Assembly (NCBI RefSeq): GCF_963378095.1
Contig: NZ_OY726397.1
Coordinates: 3,286,001-3,350,000 of the forward strand
From: Mycolicibacterium sp. MU0053
Lineage (GTDB): Bacteria > Actinomycetota > Actinomycetes > Mycobacteriales > Mycobacteriaceae
Direction: 5' to 3'
DNA length: 64,000 nucleotides
Part shown: positions 27,928 to 36,629 of the stretch, piece after piece
Layout of the letters: each line of letters begins with the position of its first letter
How positions within the stretch are numbered: position 1 is the first letter of the stretch
The notes under the pieces: generated by a model
What the model was told of the DNA's origin: nothing
Seen by the model: only the letters and a program-made list of their open reading frames with translations
Database searches by the model: none
Program-made: the position numbers and the translations under genes

Positions 27928-28431
27928 TCAGCGCCCGTACCTGGAGTTCCCGCCGATGACGAAGTCCGGAAGAGTGTCGCCCTGACGCTTGATCGCGTCG
28001 ATGTAGAGCTGACGGGTGACCGCGGCGTCGACGTGGCCGACGTAGTTGCCCTGCTCGTCGTAGTTGAGGAAGGCGCCATAGATGATGAACAGCGCCTCGG
28101 TGTCCTCGGTGTTGCTTGCCGGAGCCTCCAACGTGTGGGTCGAACCGGCCGGCTCATAGATGTAGGTGCCCGCTACGTTGAGGGATTCTCGGCCGTATTC
28201 CCGGTAGAACCAGCTGCCGGAGGTGGTGTAGCCGTGCACTGCACCGGTATGCAGATGCGTGGGAATCACCGTGCCGGGCGCGAATCGGATATTGGCCACC
28301 GTGAGACCGGCCTCCACATCGGCTACGAGGAGTTGGGCGGACATTCCCGGCGCCAGGACATCAATCGCCCACGGCACGTCCTTGGTCTGCATGGTGAGCG
28401 CGATCGGGGGGGTGATATCGGTGACGGTCAT
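27928..28431 (-). CDS. Cupin dioxygenase, 2,4'-dihydroxyacetophenone dioxygenase-like
   Basis: This 167-residue single cupin has the metal-binding region PTHLHTGAVHGYTTSGSWFYREYG (about residues 55-78), with His and Glu ligands, and a second motif around EPAGSTHTLEAP. The pattern follows ChrR-like cupins such as 2,4'-dihydroxyacetophenone dioxygenase, an iron enzyme that splits a carbon-carbon bond next to a ketone. The ATG at 28431 (MTVTDITPP) is preceded by AAGGAG. It diverges from an AraC-type regulator across a 113-base AT-rich gap, so it is probably that regulator's target. The substrate is inferred only by family. Confidence 0.75.
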   Translation of the reverse strand: MTVTDITPPIALTMQTKDVPWAIDVLAPGMSAQLLVADVEAGLTVANIRFAPGTVIPTHLHTGAVHGYTTSGSWFYREYGRESLNVAGTYIYEPAGSTHTLEAPASNTEDTEALFIIYGAFLNYDEQGNYVGHVDAAVTRQLYIDAIKRQGDTLPDFVIGGNSRYGR

Positions 28432-28544
28432 CGTGACTCCTTGGCTGTGATGTATTGCCCGACGAACAGGGCCTGTGTCCATCATGACCACTTATCCACC
28501 CGATTCCTTGTCATTTCACGACTTATATTTTACATTTGACGACT

Positions 28545-29567
28545 ATGGCGGATCTGGTGCGCGCGTCGTCACTGGTCCATGTGCCGGAGTTGATCACCGA
28601 GCATGGCGGCGATCCGCAGCGCTTCCTCACCGAGGCGGGTATCGATCCGGAGGTCCTGGGCGATTTCAATCGCTACATCCGTTACACGGCCCTGACCACA
28701 CTCGTCGGCAATGCGGCCCAGGAGCTGGCCGTACCGGACTTCGGGCTCAGACTGTCCAAGCTGCAAGACCTCGAAATGCTGGGCCCCATCGCAGTGCTGG
28801 CTCGCAACGCCGCGACTGTGCAGGCCGCGCTCGTCGGGGTGGCCAAGTATCTGCACACCTACTCCCCGGCGATCAAGGCCGATCTGAATGTGGGCGAGAA
28901 CATGGCTCGCGTTGAGTTCGCGATCACACTGGCCAGGGTTCCGCACCGGGCCCAGATGATCGAGGTGGCACTCGGCGTCATCAGGGGCATGTTCGCGATG
29001 CTCTCCGACTCGGACTTCCGGCCGCACCGGATCACCTTCCGCCATGCCCGGATATCGCCGACCGAGGTGTACCTCGATGCGTTCCGGTGTCCGGTCGAGT
29101 TCAACGCGCAGGCGAACGCTCTGTTCTTTCCCCGTTCCCTGCTCGCACAACGCATTGCCGGCGGCGACTCGCAGTCGTACGCATTGGCAGCTCGTTATCT
29201 GACCGGCCGGCGGCAACACCGGAATGTGGAAGAACACGTGGTGGAGTTGATCGACAAGCTGATGCCACTGGGACAGGCATCCCTCAACGACGTCGCCCGC
29301 ACCCTCACGCTGCATCCGCGGGTCTTGCAGCGACGTCTGGCCGAGGCTGGTACCAGCTTCGGGCAACTCCTCGACGACCGGCGTCGAGAGAGCGTCACGG
29401 AATTGCTTGCGGTTCCCGACCTGCCGCTGTCCTCGGTGGCCACCCAACTCGGCTACACCGAACAAAGCTCCCTGACCAGGAGCTGTCGTCGCTGGTTCGG
29501 CGCAGCACCACTGGCGGTTCGGCGCACGCGGGCCGGCCGAAGCGTTCATTCTCGTCTCGAAGTGTGA
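28545..29567 (+). CDS. AraC-family transcriptional regulator
   Basis: This 340-residue regulator has an N-terminal Arabinose_bd-type domain (to about residue 200) and a C-terminal AraC DNA-binding domain. The two helix-turn-helices are LNDVARTLTLHPRVLQRRL and LSSVATQLGYTEQSSLTRSCRRWFG. A TTG nine bases upstream is in frame, but ATG at 28545 fits family starts. The architecture resembles OruR/ArgR-like activators of catabolic genes. It diverges from the cupin dioxygenase gene, its likely target. Confidence 0.9.
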   Translation: MADLVRASSLVHVPELITEHGGDPQRFLTEAGIDPEVLGDFNRYIRYTALTTLVGNAAQELAVPDFGLRLSKLQDLEMLGPIAVLARNAATVQAALVGVAKYLHTYSPAIKADLNVGENMARVEFAITLARVPHRAQMIEVALGVIRGMFAMLSDSDFRPHRITFRHARISPTEVYLDAFRCPVEFNAQANALFFPRSLLAQRIAGGDSQSYALAARYLTGRRQHRNVEEHVVELIDKLMPLGQASLNDVARTLTLHPRVLQRRLAEAGTSFGQLLDDRRRESVTELLAVPDLPLSSVATQLGYTEQSSLTRSCRRWFGAAPLAVRRTRAGRSVHSRLEV

Positions 29568-29582
29568 GCAGTTCCTCAGAAA

Positions 29583-29609
29583 GTTTCGACCAAGGCCGGT
29601 CGTGGGCAT
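29583..29609 (+). promoter_or_regulatory. SigF-like promoter of the CsbD gene
   Basis: GTTT (29583-29586) followed after 17 bases by GGGCAT (29604-29609) fits the mycobacterial SigF promoter GTTT-N15-17-GGGTAT with one mismatch. It lies about 55 bases before the CsbD-family ATG. CsbD of Bacillus is a general-stress (SigB) gene, so control by the related SigF is biologically consistent. Confidence 0.55.
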
Positions 29610-29664
29610 ACAGAGCACAGGCCCGACGGGATTGCGTCGGGCACAATCGAGGAGTTGAACGAGC

Positions 29665-29835
29665 ATGAGCGGTATGGATAAGGCGAAGAACAAGCTCGAT
29701 GATCTCGGCGGCAAGGCCAAGGAAGCCACCGGCAAGGCCACCGACGACAAGAGCACCGAGAACGAGGGCAAGCTCGACCAGGTCAAGTCCAATCTCAAGG
29801 ACGCCGGCGAGAAGGTGAAGGACGCCTTCAAGTAG
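29665..29835 (+). CDS. CsbD family stress protein
   Basis: This 56-residue, very hydrophilic protein reads MSGMDKAKNKLDDLGGKAKE at its start and NLKDAGEKVKDAFK at its end. The Lys/Asp/Gly-rich amphipathic repeats define the CsbD-like family of general-stress proteins. GAGGAG (29649-29654) is a ribosome site, and a SigF-like promoter lies further upstream. It is followed by a hairpin at 29851-29887. The molecular role of CsbD proteins is not known; desiccation or osmotic protection is often proposed. Confidence 0.88.
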   Translation: MSGMDKAKNKLDDLGGKAKEATGKATDDKSTENEGKLDQVKSNLKDAGEKVKDAFK

Positions 29836-29850
29836 GCCCCACGCCCTCCC

Positions 29851-29887
29851 ATCGGCCCGTCATCGACATCCTCGGTGGCGGGCCGAT
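29851..29887. terminator. Hairpin between convergent genes
   Basis: ATCGGCCCG (29851-29859) and CGGGCCGAT (29879-29887) form a perfect 9-bp stem with a 19-base loop, placed between the CsbD gene and the convergent flavodoxin-like gene. There is no T-run, as is common in mycobacteria, so it may act as a two-way terminator or only as an mRNA end. Confidence 0.5.
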
Positions 29888-29894
29888 TCGCGTG

Positions 29895-30359
29895 CTAGCC
29901 CATGAGCGCGGCGGCTACCGTCGCGCCGAGGTTCCAGCACGCCTCGAGGTCATCCTTCGTCGGCTTGCCGGAAACGATGACCGTCTCGGCGGCGCGCTCC
30001 CAGCCCAGCCCGGCGGTGATGCCGTCGAGCGCACGCACGGCGCCCTCGGTGCCTTCGTTGCCGTGCAGCCACACCCCGAACGGTCGCCCCCGGGTGGAAT
30101 CCAGCAGTTGGTAGTAGGACTGATCGAACGCGTGCTTGAGCGCACCCGAGATGTAGCCGAGGTTGGCCGGCGTGCCCACCAGGTAGCCATCGGCCTCGAG
30201 CCAGTCCACGGCCGACACCGTCAGCGCCGGTCGCCGGATCACCTCCACCCCCTCGATCTCGGGGTCGGTGGCACCGGATACGACGGCCTCGAACATCTCG
30301 TGGCAGTGCGGCGACGGGGTGTGGTGGACGATCAACAGCCGCGCCGTCAGGGTGGTCAC
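29895..30359 (-). CDS. Flavodoxin-like / NAD(P)H-dependent FMN protein
   Basis: This 154-residue single-domain protein has a flavodoxin fold: strand one is ARLLIVHHTPSPHCHEMFEAV, and the FMN-binding loop is YLVGTPANLGYISGALKHAFDQSYY (about residues 59-83). It is typical of NAD(P)H:quinone reductase or flavodoxin-family proteins of unknown partner. It converges with the CsbD gene across the hairpin. The ATG at 30359 lies at the edge of a 222-base regulatory gap before the SDR gene on the other strand. Confidence 0.8.
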   Translation of the reverse strand: MTTLTARLLIVHHTPSPHCHEMFEAVVSGATDPEIEGVEVIRRPALTVSAVDWLEADGYLVGTPANLGYISGALKHAFDQSYYQLLDSTRGRPFGVWLHGNEGTEGAVRALDGITAGLGWERAAETVIVSGKPTKDDLEACWNLGATVAAALMG

Positions 30360-30458
30360 GTCGCTCGCTTCCTGCTCGGGTCGGGTGGCCCTACCCGGAC
30401 GCTATCAGCGCTCCGACTCTAAGAAGGTCACGACCGCGACACGCCGTACACCCAATCG

Positions 30459-30516
30459 TTGCCTTAGATTTGCCTTATTTTTCTTAGTTTTCGGTGTATG
30501 GTCGTTACGCATAACG
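30459..30516 (+). promoter_or_regulatory. Phased direct repeats and palindrome upstream of the SDR gene
   Basis: TTGCCTTA occurs at 30459-30466 and 30469-30476, with a weaker third copy TTTTCTTA at 30479-30486, all 10 bases apart and so on one face of the helix. TATGGT (30497-30502) could be a -10 element. A short palindrome CGTTA-CGCA-TAACG follows at 30503-30516. The block is AT-rich against the surrounding DNA and lies 65-123 bases upstream of the SDR ATG. Confidence 0.45.
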
Positions 30517-30581
30517 GTAATGGCGTCGCCCCGCGGGCACGGCCATCCGACCCACTGTTGGCAGCCAGGGAAGGAGCCAGC

Positions 30582-31286
30582 ATGCAATCAGACACATCCC
30601 GGCGGGTCGCACTCGTCACGGGTGCATCCCGAGGAATCGGCGCCGAAGTCGCCCGGCACCTCGCCGACGCCGACACCCACGTCGTCGTCAACTACCGGCA
30701 CAACGCCGCCGGTGCCGACGCGGTCGCCCAGGACATCCGCAGCGCGGGCGGCCACGCCTCCACGGTCGCCGCCGACGTGTCCGACGACGCGGCCACCACC
30801 GCGATGATCAACGATGTCGCCCACCGGTTCGGTCGGTTGGATGCGTTGGTGCTCAACGCATCCGGCGGACTGGAACCGGACTCACAACCCAACCACGCCA
30901 TGCGCGTCAACCACGACGCGCAGCGACGGCTGGCCCGGCTCGCGCTGCCACTGATGCCGGCCGGTGGCCATCTGGTGTTCGCCACCAGCCACCAGGCGCA
31001 CTTCTATCCGTTGAAGGCGGTGCCGAAGGGCTACGCCACCGTCGCGGCCAGCAAACGGGGCGGGGAGACCGCCCTCTACGCCATGCGCTCGCAGTTCGAC
31101 CATCGCGACATCCACTTCACGGTGGTCTCCGGCGACATGATCGACGGGAACAGCTTCGGCAATCTCGGCGACCGGCCCGAGTTCACGGCGTTCGCCGCGG
31201 CGATCGCGCGCGCGGCGACCGCACCCAAGCCCACGGGAATCGTCTACGTCGGCGGCCCGGACCATCTCGCGCGGATGTCCGCCTAG
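30582..31286 (+). CDS. Atypical short-chain dehydrogenase/reductase
   Basis: This 234-residue SDR has an intact cofactor loop TGASRGIG (residues 13-20), a DVSDDA element and LNASGG in place of NNAG. The active site is altered. In a normal family member Tyr stands four residues before Lys; here the segment is Tyr151-ATVAAS-Lys158, so Val occupies the Tyr position unless the loop is shifted. Ser136 may still serve. The ATG with GGGAAGGAG upstream is preferred to an open extension from 30498. It is monocistronic. It may bind NADP(H) without classical catalysis, or act through a displaced Tyr. Confidence 0.8.
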   Translation: MQSDTSRRVALVTGASRGIGAEVARHLADADTHVVVNYRHNAAGADAVAQDIRSAGGHASTVAADVSDDAATTAMINDVAHRFGRLDALVLNASGGLEPDSQPNHAMRVNHDAQRRLARLALPLMPAGGHLVFATSHQAHFYPLKAVPKGYATVAASKRGGETALYAMRSQFDHRDIHFTVVSGDMIDGNSFGNLGDRPEFTAFAAAIARAATAPKPTGIVYVGGPDHLARMSA

Positions 31287-31306
31287 GGCCCTGAACGGCT
31301 CGCCCG

Positions 31307-31758
31307 CTACCGCTGCTCCTGCAGTTCGACGGCCTTCTTCATGGCCGCGCGCGCCCTGGTGCGGTCGCCGGCGTAGTCGTAGGCGCGGGCCACTCGATAC
31401 CAGCGCACCCAATTGTCCGGGTCGGCGTCGAGTTCCGCCCGCACGGTGTCGAACAACGCATCGGCGGCGCCGCGCTCAATGCGTCCGCTCGCGCGCCGGG
31501 GCAGCGTGCTGACATCGAGTTCCAGCCCCTGCTCGGCGGCCAACCGGGCCAATCGCTGATGCGCGAATCCCGCTCTGAGGGTGGCGATCATCGCCCACAA
31601 TCCGATGAACGGCAGGATCAGCAGCGCCAGCCCCAGACCAACCGGGGCGGCGCGGCCGTCGCCGATCAGCGCCACGGCGATGCGCCCGAGCAGCACGAAG
31701 TACACGACCAGGGCCACGCACAGGAAGCCGATCAGCACCTGGGTACGCAGGACGTGCA

Positions 31759-31759
<1 letters not shown>
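31307..31759 (-). CDS. Membrane protein with TPR-like tail (Rv2772c-like)
   Basis: This 150-residue protein has two hydrophobic spans (residues 8-32 and 40-62). A cytoplasmic tail follows whose last part, DPDNWVRWYRVARAYDYAGDRTRARAAMKKAVELQE, reads as one tetratricopeptide-like helix pair. It overlaps the dapB stop by one base and is therefore co-transcribed with dapB, as in M. tuberculosis (Rv2773c-Rv2772c). A scaffold role is possible; nothing specific is known. Confidence 0.75.
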
Positions 31760-32505
<746 letters not shown>

Positions 32506-32514
32506 CTACTGCCC

Positions 32515-33348
32515 CTACTTGACCGTCAATCCGGCATCTACCGGCAGGGTGACGCCGGTGATGTAGCGCCCGGAGTCCGAACACAGGTAGACCATCGCCT
32601 CGGTCACATCGCGGCATTCGACCATCGGGGTGGGTAGCAGATTCGTCAGGACCGCGGCGAATTCGGGGTGCTCGCCGAGGTACTGGGCAACCTCGGCGTT
32701 CTCGATCATCGGGGTCGCGACACCGGTCGGATGCACCGAGTTGACCCGGATGCTGTGCTCGGCGAGTGTCGTTGCGTAGTAGCGCATCAGCCCGACCACC
32801 CCGTGCTTGGCGGCCGTGTAACCGGCTCCGCCGTGGCTCTTCGTGGCGAAGCCCGGCCCCACGGATTTGAGCCCGGCCGCCGAACTCGTGATCACGATGG
32901 CACCGCCGCCACCGTGCCCGAGCAGTGCCGGCAGCGCCGCCTCGATGGTGAAGTACACGCCGTTGAGCATCACGTCGATCGAGTCCCGATAGGCGGACAG
33001 CTGCTGGGACGGCGCACCGAACACCGGACCGATACCGGCGTTGGCCAGCACATAATCGATACGACCCAACCGGCCGACCGCATTGTCCAGCACGTCGCTC
33101 AGCTGTTCGAGGTCCCGGACGTCGGCCTGCTCGGCGATGATTCTGCGGCCCGCCTTCGCCACGAGCTCGGCGGTTTCGTCCAAATCCGCCGGCGTACCCA
33201 TCGGGTAGGCGACGCTGCCGAGTTGGGCGCATAGGTCCACCGCGATGATGTCGGCGCCCTCCTCGGCGAACCGCACCGCATGCGCGCGGCCCTGCCCTCG
33301 GGCAGCGCCGGTGATGAATGCCACCTTGCCCTCGAATCGTGCCGCCAT
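32515..33348 (-). CDS. Mycofactocin-coupled SDR oxidoreductase
   Basis: This 277-residue paralogue of the gene at 13329 has the same TGAARGQGR loop and mycofactocin-type insertion (AVDLCAQLGSVAYPMGTPADL), with catalytic YTAAKHG and a Ser in ITSSAAGL. The ATG at 33348 (MAARFEGKVAFITG) is the family start; the frame stays open far upstream in antisense DNA of the crotonase gene. It diverges from the crotonase-hydrolase-monooxygenase operon, with 186 bases between starts, and may share its regulation and substrate. Confidence 0.9.
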   Translation of the reverse strand: MAARFEGKVAFITGAARGQGRAHAVRFAEEGADIIAVDLCAQLGSVAYPMGTPADLDETAELVAKAGRRIIAEQADVRDLEQLSDVLDNAVGRLGRIDYVLANAGIGPVFGAPSQQLSAYRDSIDVMLNGVYFTIEAALPALLGHGGGGAIVITSSAAGLKSVGPGFATKSHGGAGYTAAKHGVVGLMRYYATTLAEHSIRVNSVHPTGVATPMIENAEVAQYLGEHPEFAAVLTNLLPTPMVECRDVTEAMVYLCSDSGRYITGVTLPVDAGLTVK

Positions 33349-33534
33349 CTGCTGCCTCTCGTCGTGGATCAGACTGGCCAGGAATGCAACTGACCGGTGT
33401 TGTGCCTGATAATGACCGCCGGGATCGGGTGCGGCAGGGCCTATCGCGCTCCTCGCGGAGACTGCACAATGCGGATCGTCATCTCTGTGCAGCACGCCAT
33501 GGCCCGCCGCCGGAAACGGCGCTTGACTACCACC

Positions 33535-34317
33535 ATGTCTGCTATCCGGATTGATCGCGACGGTCGTGTCGCGCACTTGGTGCTGGCCCGCCCGCAACGG
33601 CGCAACGCGCTCGACGAGGAACTCATCGCCGACCTGAACGACGCCGTTGCCGAGCTCGAGTCGGCCGTCGACGTCGGCTGCGTGGTGGTGCGCGGCGAGG
33701 GGCCCGGCTTCAGCTCCGGTATCGACGCCGCGACGCTGGAGCGCCTCGCCACCCCGGACGGACTCCGCCGCATCCGCGGTGCGTTCGTGGCGGCCTACGA
33801 CCGGCTCGAGGCGCTGCCGATACCGACCGTCGCGAGCGTGCACGGCTGGGCTATCGGCGCCGGATTCGAACTGGCGCTGGCGTGCGACCTGCGGGTGATC
33901 GCCGGCGACGCCACGCTGGGCCTGCCGGAGACCCGGATGGGCGTGGTGCCCGACGTCGGGGGTGCCGCACGGCTGGCGGCGCTGATCGGGACGGGCCGGG
34001 CCAAGGAACTGATCCTCACCTCCGCGATGATCGACGGGACCCGGGCCGGGCGGCTGGGCATCGCCAACCGGGTCGCCCCGGCGGCGCGGCTGGCGGCCGC
34101 GACGGCGACCCTGACCGACGAGTTGCTGGCCTGTTCGACGACCGCCAACGGGCTGGCCAAACGCATCATCGACCGCGCCGCCCGGCCGCTGTGGTCCGAA
34201 ACCCTCGACGCGGAACTCGACGCCCAACTGCAGTGCATCGCGACACCGGAGTTCGCCCTCGCCTACCGGCGGTTCCTGGCCGCGCCGGGCGCCAACACCC
34301 CGCAAGCCCGCCGATGA
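33535..34317 (+). CDS. Enoyl-CoA hydratase/isomerase family protein
   Basis: This 260-residue crotonase-fold protein has oxyanion-hole elements in PGFSSGIDAATLE (about residues 60-72) and GWAIGAGFELALACDLRV (about 104-121). The catalytic-Glu region GLPETRMGVVPDVGGAARL follows, with Asp replacing the usual Gly before VGG. It is the first gene of a tight operon: its stop overlaps the hydrolase ATG (ATGA). The ATG at 33535 was chosen by family length. The CoA substrate is unknown. Confidence 0.85.
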   Translation: MSAIRIDRDGRVAHLVLARPQRRNALDEELIADLNDAVAELESAVDVGCVVVRGEGPGFSSGIDAATLERLATPDGLRRIRGAFVAAYDRLEALPIPTVASVHGWAIGAGFELALACDLRVIAGDATLGLPETRMGVVPDVGGAARLAALIGTGRAKELILTSAMIDGTRAGRLGIANRVAPAARLAAATATLTDELLACSTTANGLAKRIIDRAARPLWSETLDAELDAQLQCIATPEFALAYRRFLAAPGANTPQARR

Positions 34318-35216
34318 CTCGGCGCGAGCTCCGCATTCCGGCCGGCGACACCACGATCGCGGCCTGGCACTATGCGGCCGCCGGCCCGGGCCGGCGGCCG
34401 TGCGTGGTGATGGCCCATGGCTTCTGCGGCACCCGGGACGCCGGGCTGGTGGGCTTCGGTGAGCGCTTCGCCGCCGCCGGGATCGACGCGCTGTGCTTCG
34501 ACTACCGCGGTTTCGGCGCCTCCGGCGGACAACCCCGCCAGATCATCGATTTCGCCGCACAGTGTCAGGACTACCACGCGGCGCTCACCGCCGCCCACCG
34601 CCTGGAAAACGTTGCCGGCGTGGCTATCTGGGGCACCTCACTATCCGGTGGCCACGTGTTCTCGGTCGCTGCGCAGCGGCACGACCTGCTCGGGGCCATC
34701 GCCCTGACCCCGATTGCCGACGGGCTGACGACGTTACTGCGGATGCGGCACACGATCACCGCCGGCATCGCGGTCCGGCTCTGCTTCGCCGCGGTGCGGG
34801 ATGCGATCGGCGCGCGCCTCGGGCGTCCCCCGGTGCTGCTGCCCGCGGTCGGCGCCGCGCACACCGTCGCGATGCTCACCACACCGGACGCCCTGCCGGG
34901 CTATCTGGCAGCGGCCCGGCATGCGCCGCTGTGGCGCAACGAGTTCGCCGCCCGCATGCTGCTCCACGTGCCGCGGTATCGGCCCGGCCGGCACGCCCAC
35001 CGCATCAGCTGCCCGATGCTGGTGCAGATCGGCACCGCGGATCTCAACGCCCCCGCGGACCTGGCCCGAGCCGCGGCCCGACGGGCCAACGCCGACGTCC
35101 GTGAGTATGCCGAGACCGGGCATTTCGATGTGTATGACTGCGGACCGGCCTTCGATGCCGTTGTCGGCGAGCAGATTTCGTTCCTGTTGTCACTGTCGGA
35201 AAGGACAGCTTCATGA
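34314..35216 (+). CDS. Alpha/beta-fold hydrolase
   Basis: This 300-residue hydrolase has the oxyanion segment VVMAHGFCGTRDAGL near residue 40, the nucleophile elbow WGTSLSGGH (Ser near 108), an Asp in QIGTADLNAPADL and a His in AETGHFDVYD near residue 276. The sequence resembles the acetyl xylan esterase/S9-like branch (FDYRGFGASGG). It overlaps the crotonase gene and the monooxygenase gene by ATGA junctions on both sides, so all three work together. An ester- or lactone-opening step after flavin oxygenation is plausible. Confidence 0.82.
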   Translation: MTRRELRIPAGDTTIAAWHYAAAGPGRRPCVVMAHGFCGTRDAGLVGFGERFAAAGIDALCFDYRGFGASGGQPRQIIDFAAQCQDYHAALTAAHRLENVAGVAIWGTSLSGGHVFSVAAQRHDLLGAIALTPIADGLTTLLRMRHTITAGIAVRLCFAAVRDAIGARLGRPPVLLPAVGAAHTVAMLTTPDALPGYLAAARHAPLWRNEFAARMLLHVPRYRPGRHAHRISCPMLVQIGTADLNAPADLARAAARRANADVREYAETGHFDVYDCGPAFDAVVGEQISFLLSLSERTAS

Positions 35217-36619
35217 CTGCCACCAGAATTCCCCGGGCCTGCGTGATCGGCGCCGGATCGGCGGGGCTGGCCGCCTGCGCCGGGCTGAAGAACGCCGGCA
35301 TTGCGTTCGACTGCTACGAGAAGAGCGACCGGGTGGGCGGCCTGTGGGTCTTCGACAACCCGAGCGGGGTCGCCGCCGCATATCGCACGTTGAGTTCCAA
35401 CGCGCCGAAGGCCTACATGGGCTACCGCGACTTCCCGATGCCCGACGACCTGCCGGCGTATCCGAGCCACTGGGATTTCGCCCGCTACTTCGATGACTAC
35501 GCGCGGCACCACGGCCTCCACGATCACATTCAGTTCCAGACCGAGGTCACCCGGGTCACGCCGCTCGACGGCGGCGGCTTCGAGGTGCGACTGGCCGACG
35601 GCCGCGTCCAGCTCTACGACCAGGTGCTCGTCGCCAACGGTCACCATTGGGACGCCCGCATGCCGGAGCCGATGTTCCCGGGCGACTTCGCCGGCACCGT
35701 GATGCATTCCCGAGACTACCGAGACGCCGCGTTCATGGCCGGAAAGCAGGTGGTGGTGGTCGGAATCGGCAACAGCGCGGTCGATATCGCCTGCGAGGCC
35801 GCACATCTGGCCGACAAGACCTATCTTTCGGTGCGACGCGGTGCCCACATCATGCCGAAGTACGTGTTCGGGATGGCACCGCCGAACTGGTTGCTGAACT
35901 CGGCGTCACACAAGCCCGGGCGCGTGCTCCTGGGGGCACTGATGCGGTTGGTGAACGGTCGCGCTCAGGACTACGGACTGCCGGCGCCGGATCACTCCTT
36001 CGGCGACGCCCATCCCACCATGTCGGCCGGCCTGATGGATGAACTGCGGCTGGGCCGCATCACGCCCAAACCACCGATCGCGGAGCTGCTCGGCGACCGG
36101 GTCCGGTTCGCCGACGGCAGCATCGAAGCCGTCGACGTGATCGTCTGCGCCACCGGCTACCGGATCACCTTTCCGTTCTTCGACCAGGCCTACGTCTCGG
36201 CCCCCGACAACCAGATCGCGCTCTACCACCGCGTGGTCGACCCGGACCGGCCCGGATTGTTCTTCGTCGGGCTGTGCCAACCGCTGGGGGCCATCCAGCC
36301 GTTGGCCGAGTTGCAGGGCAAATGGATCGGAGAGCTGCTTGCCGGCCGCTGCGCGCTGCCCACCGCCGAGCTCATGCGCCGCGCCATCGACGCCGATCAG
36401 CGTTGGCTGCGCAAGCGATTCATCGACTCCACCCGCCACACCGTCCAGGTCGACCACAACCACTACCTGAAGACGCTGCGCCGCGAGATCCGCGCGGGGC
36501 GACGACGGGCGCGCCGCCTCGGACCGAACCCCGTGGGCCCGCACACCGGGTCGCCCCGATTGGTATCCTCGGCAACCGGTTTGACCGATACTGACCTGCC
36601 GCAACGTCCGGCCCAGTAA
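35213..36619 (+). CDS. Flavin-containing monooxygenase
   Basis: This 468-residue FAD/NADPH enzyme has two Rossmann motifs, GAGSAGLAACAGL (residues 9-21) and GIGNSAVDIACEAA (about 182-195). The identifying FxGxxxHxxxY motif is FAGTVMHSRDY (about 161-171). The family oxygenates amines or sulfides, or inserts oxygen beside ketones. The operon context with a hydrolase, crotonase, acyl-CoA ligase and mycofactocin SDR favours a Baeyer-Villiger-like ketone reaction, but this is inference. The C-terminal 60 residues are basic. Confidence 0.87.
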   Translation: MTATRIPRACVIGAGSAGLAACAGLKNAGIAFDCYEKSDRVGGLWVFDNPSGVAAAYRTLSSNAPKAYMGYRDFPMPDDLPAYPSHWDFARYFDDYARHHGLHDHIQFQTEVTRVTPLDGGGFEVRLADGRVQLYDQVLVANGHHWDARMPEPMFPGDFAGTVMHSRDYRDAAFMAGKQVVVVGIGNSAVDIACEAAHLADKTYLSVRRGAHIMPKYVFGMAPPNWLLNSASHKPGRVLLGALMRLVNGRAQDYGLPAPDHSFGDAHPTMSAGLMDELRLGRITPKPPIAELLGDRVRFADGSIEAVDVIVCATGYRITFPFFDQAYVSAPDNQIALYHRVVDPDRPGLFFVGLCQPLGAIQPLAELQGKWIGELLAGRCALPTAELMRRAIDADQRWLRKRFIDSTRHTVQVDHNHYLKTLRREIRAGRRRARRLGPNPVGPHTGSPRLVSSATGLTDTDLPQRPAQ

Positions 36620-36629
36620 CATCTCAGCG

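Noticed and set aside
26231..27985. 584-codon plus-strand frame opposite the MFS gene
   Set aside because: It is Gln/Arg/His-rich, without hydrophobic core or motif; the MFS gene explains the region.
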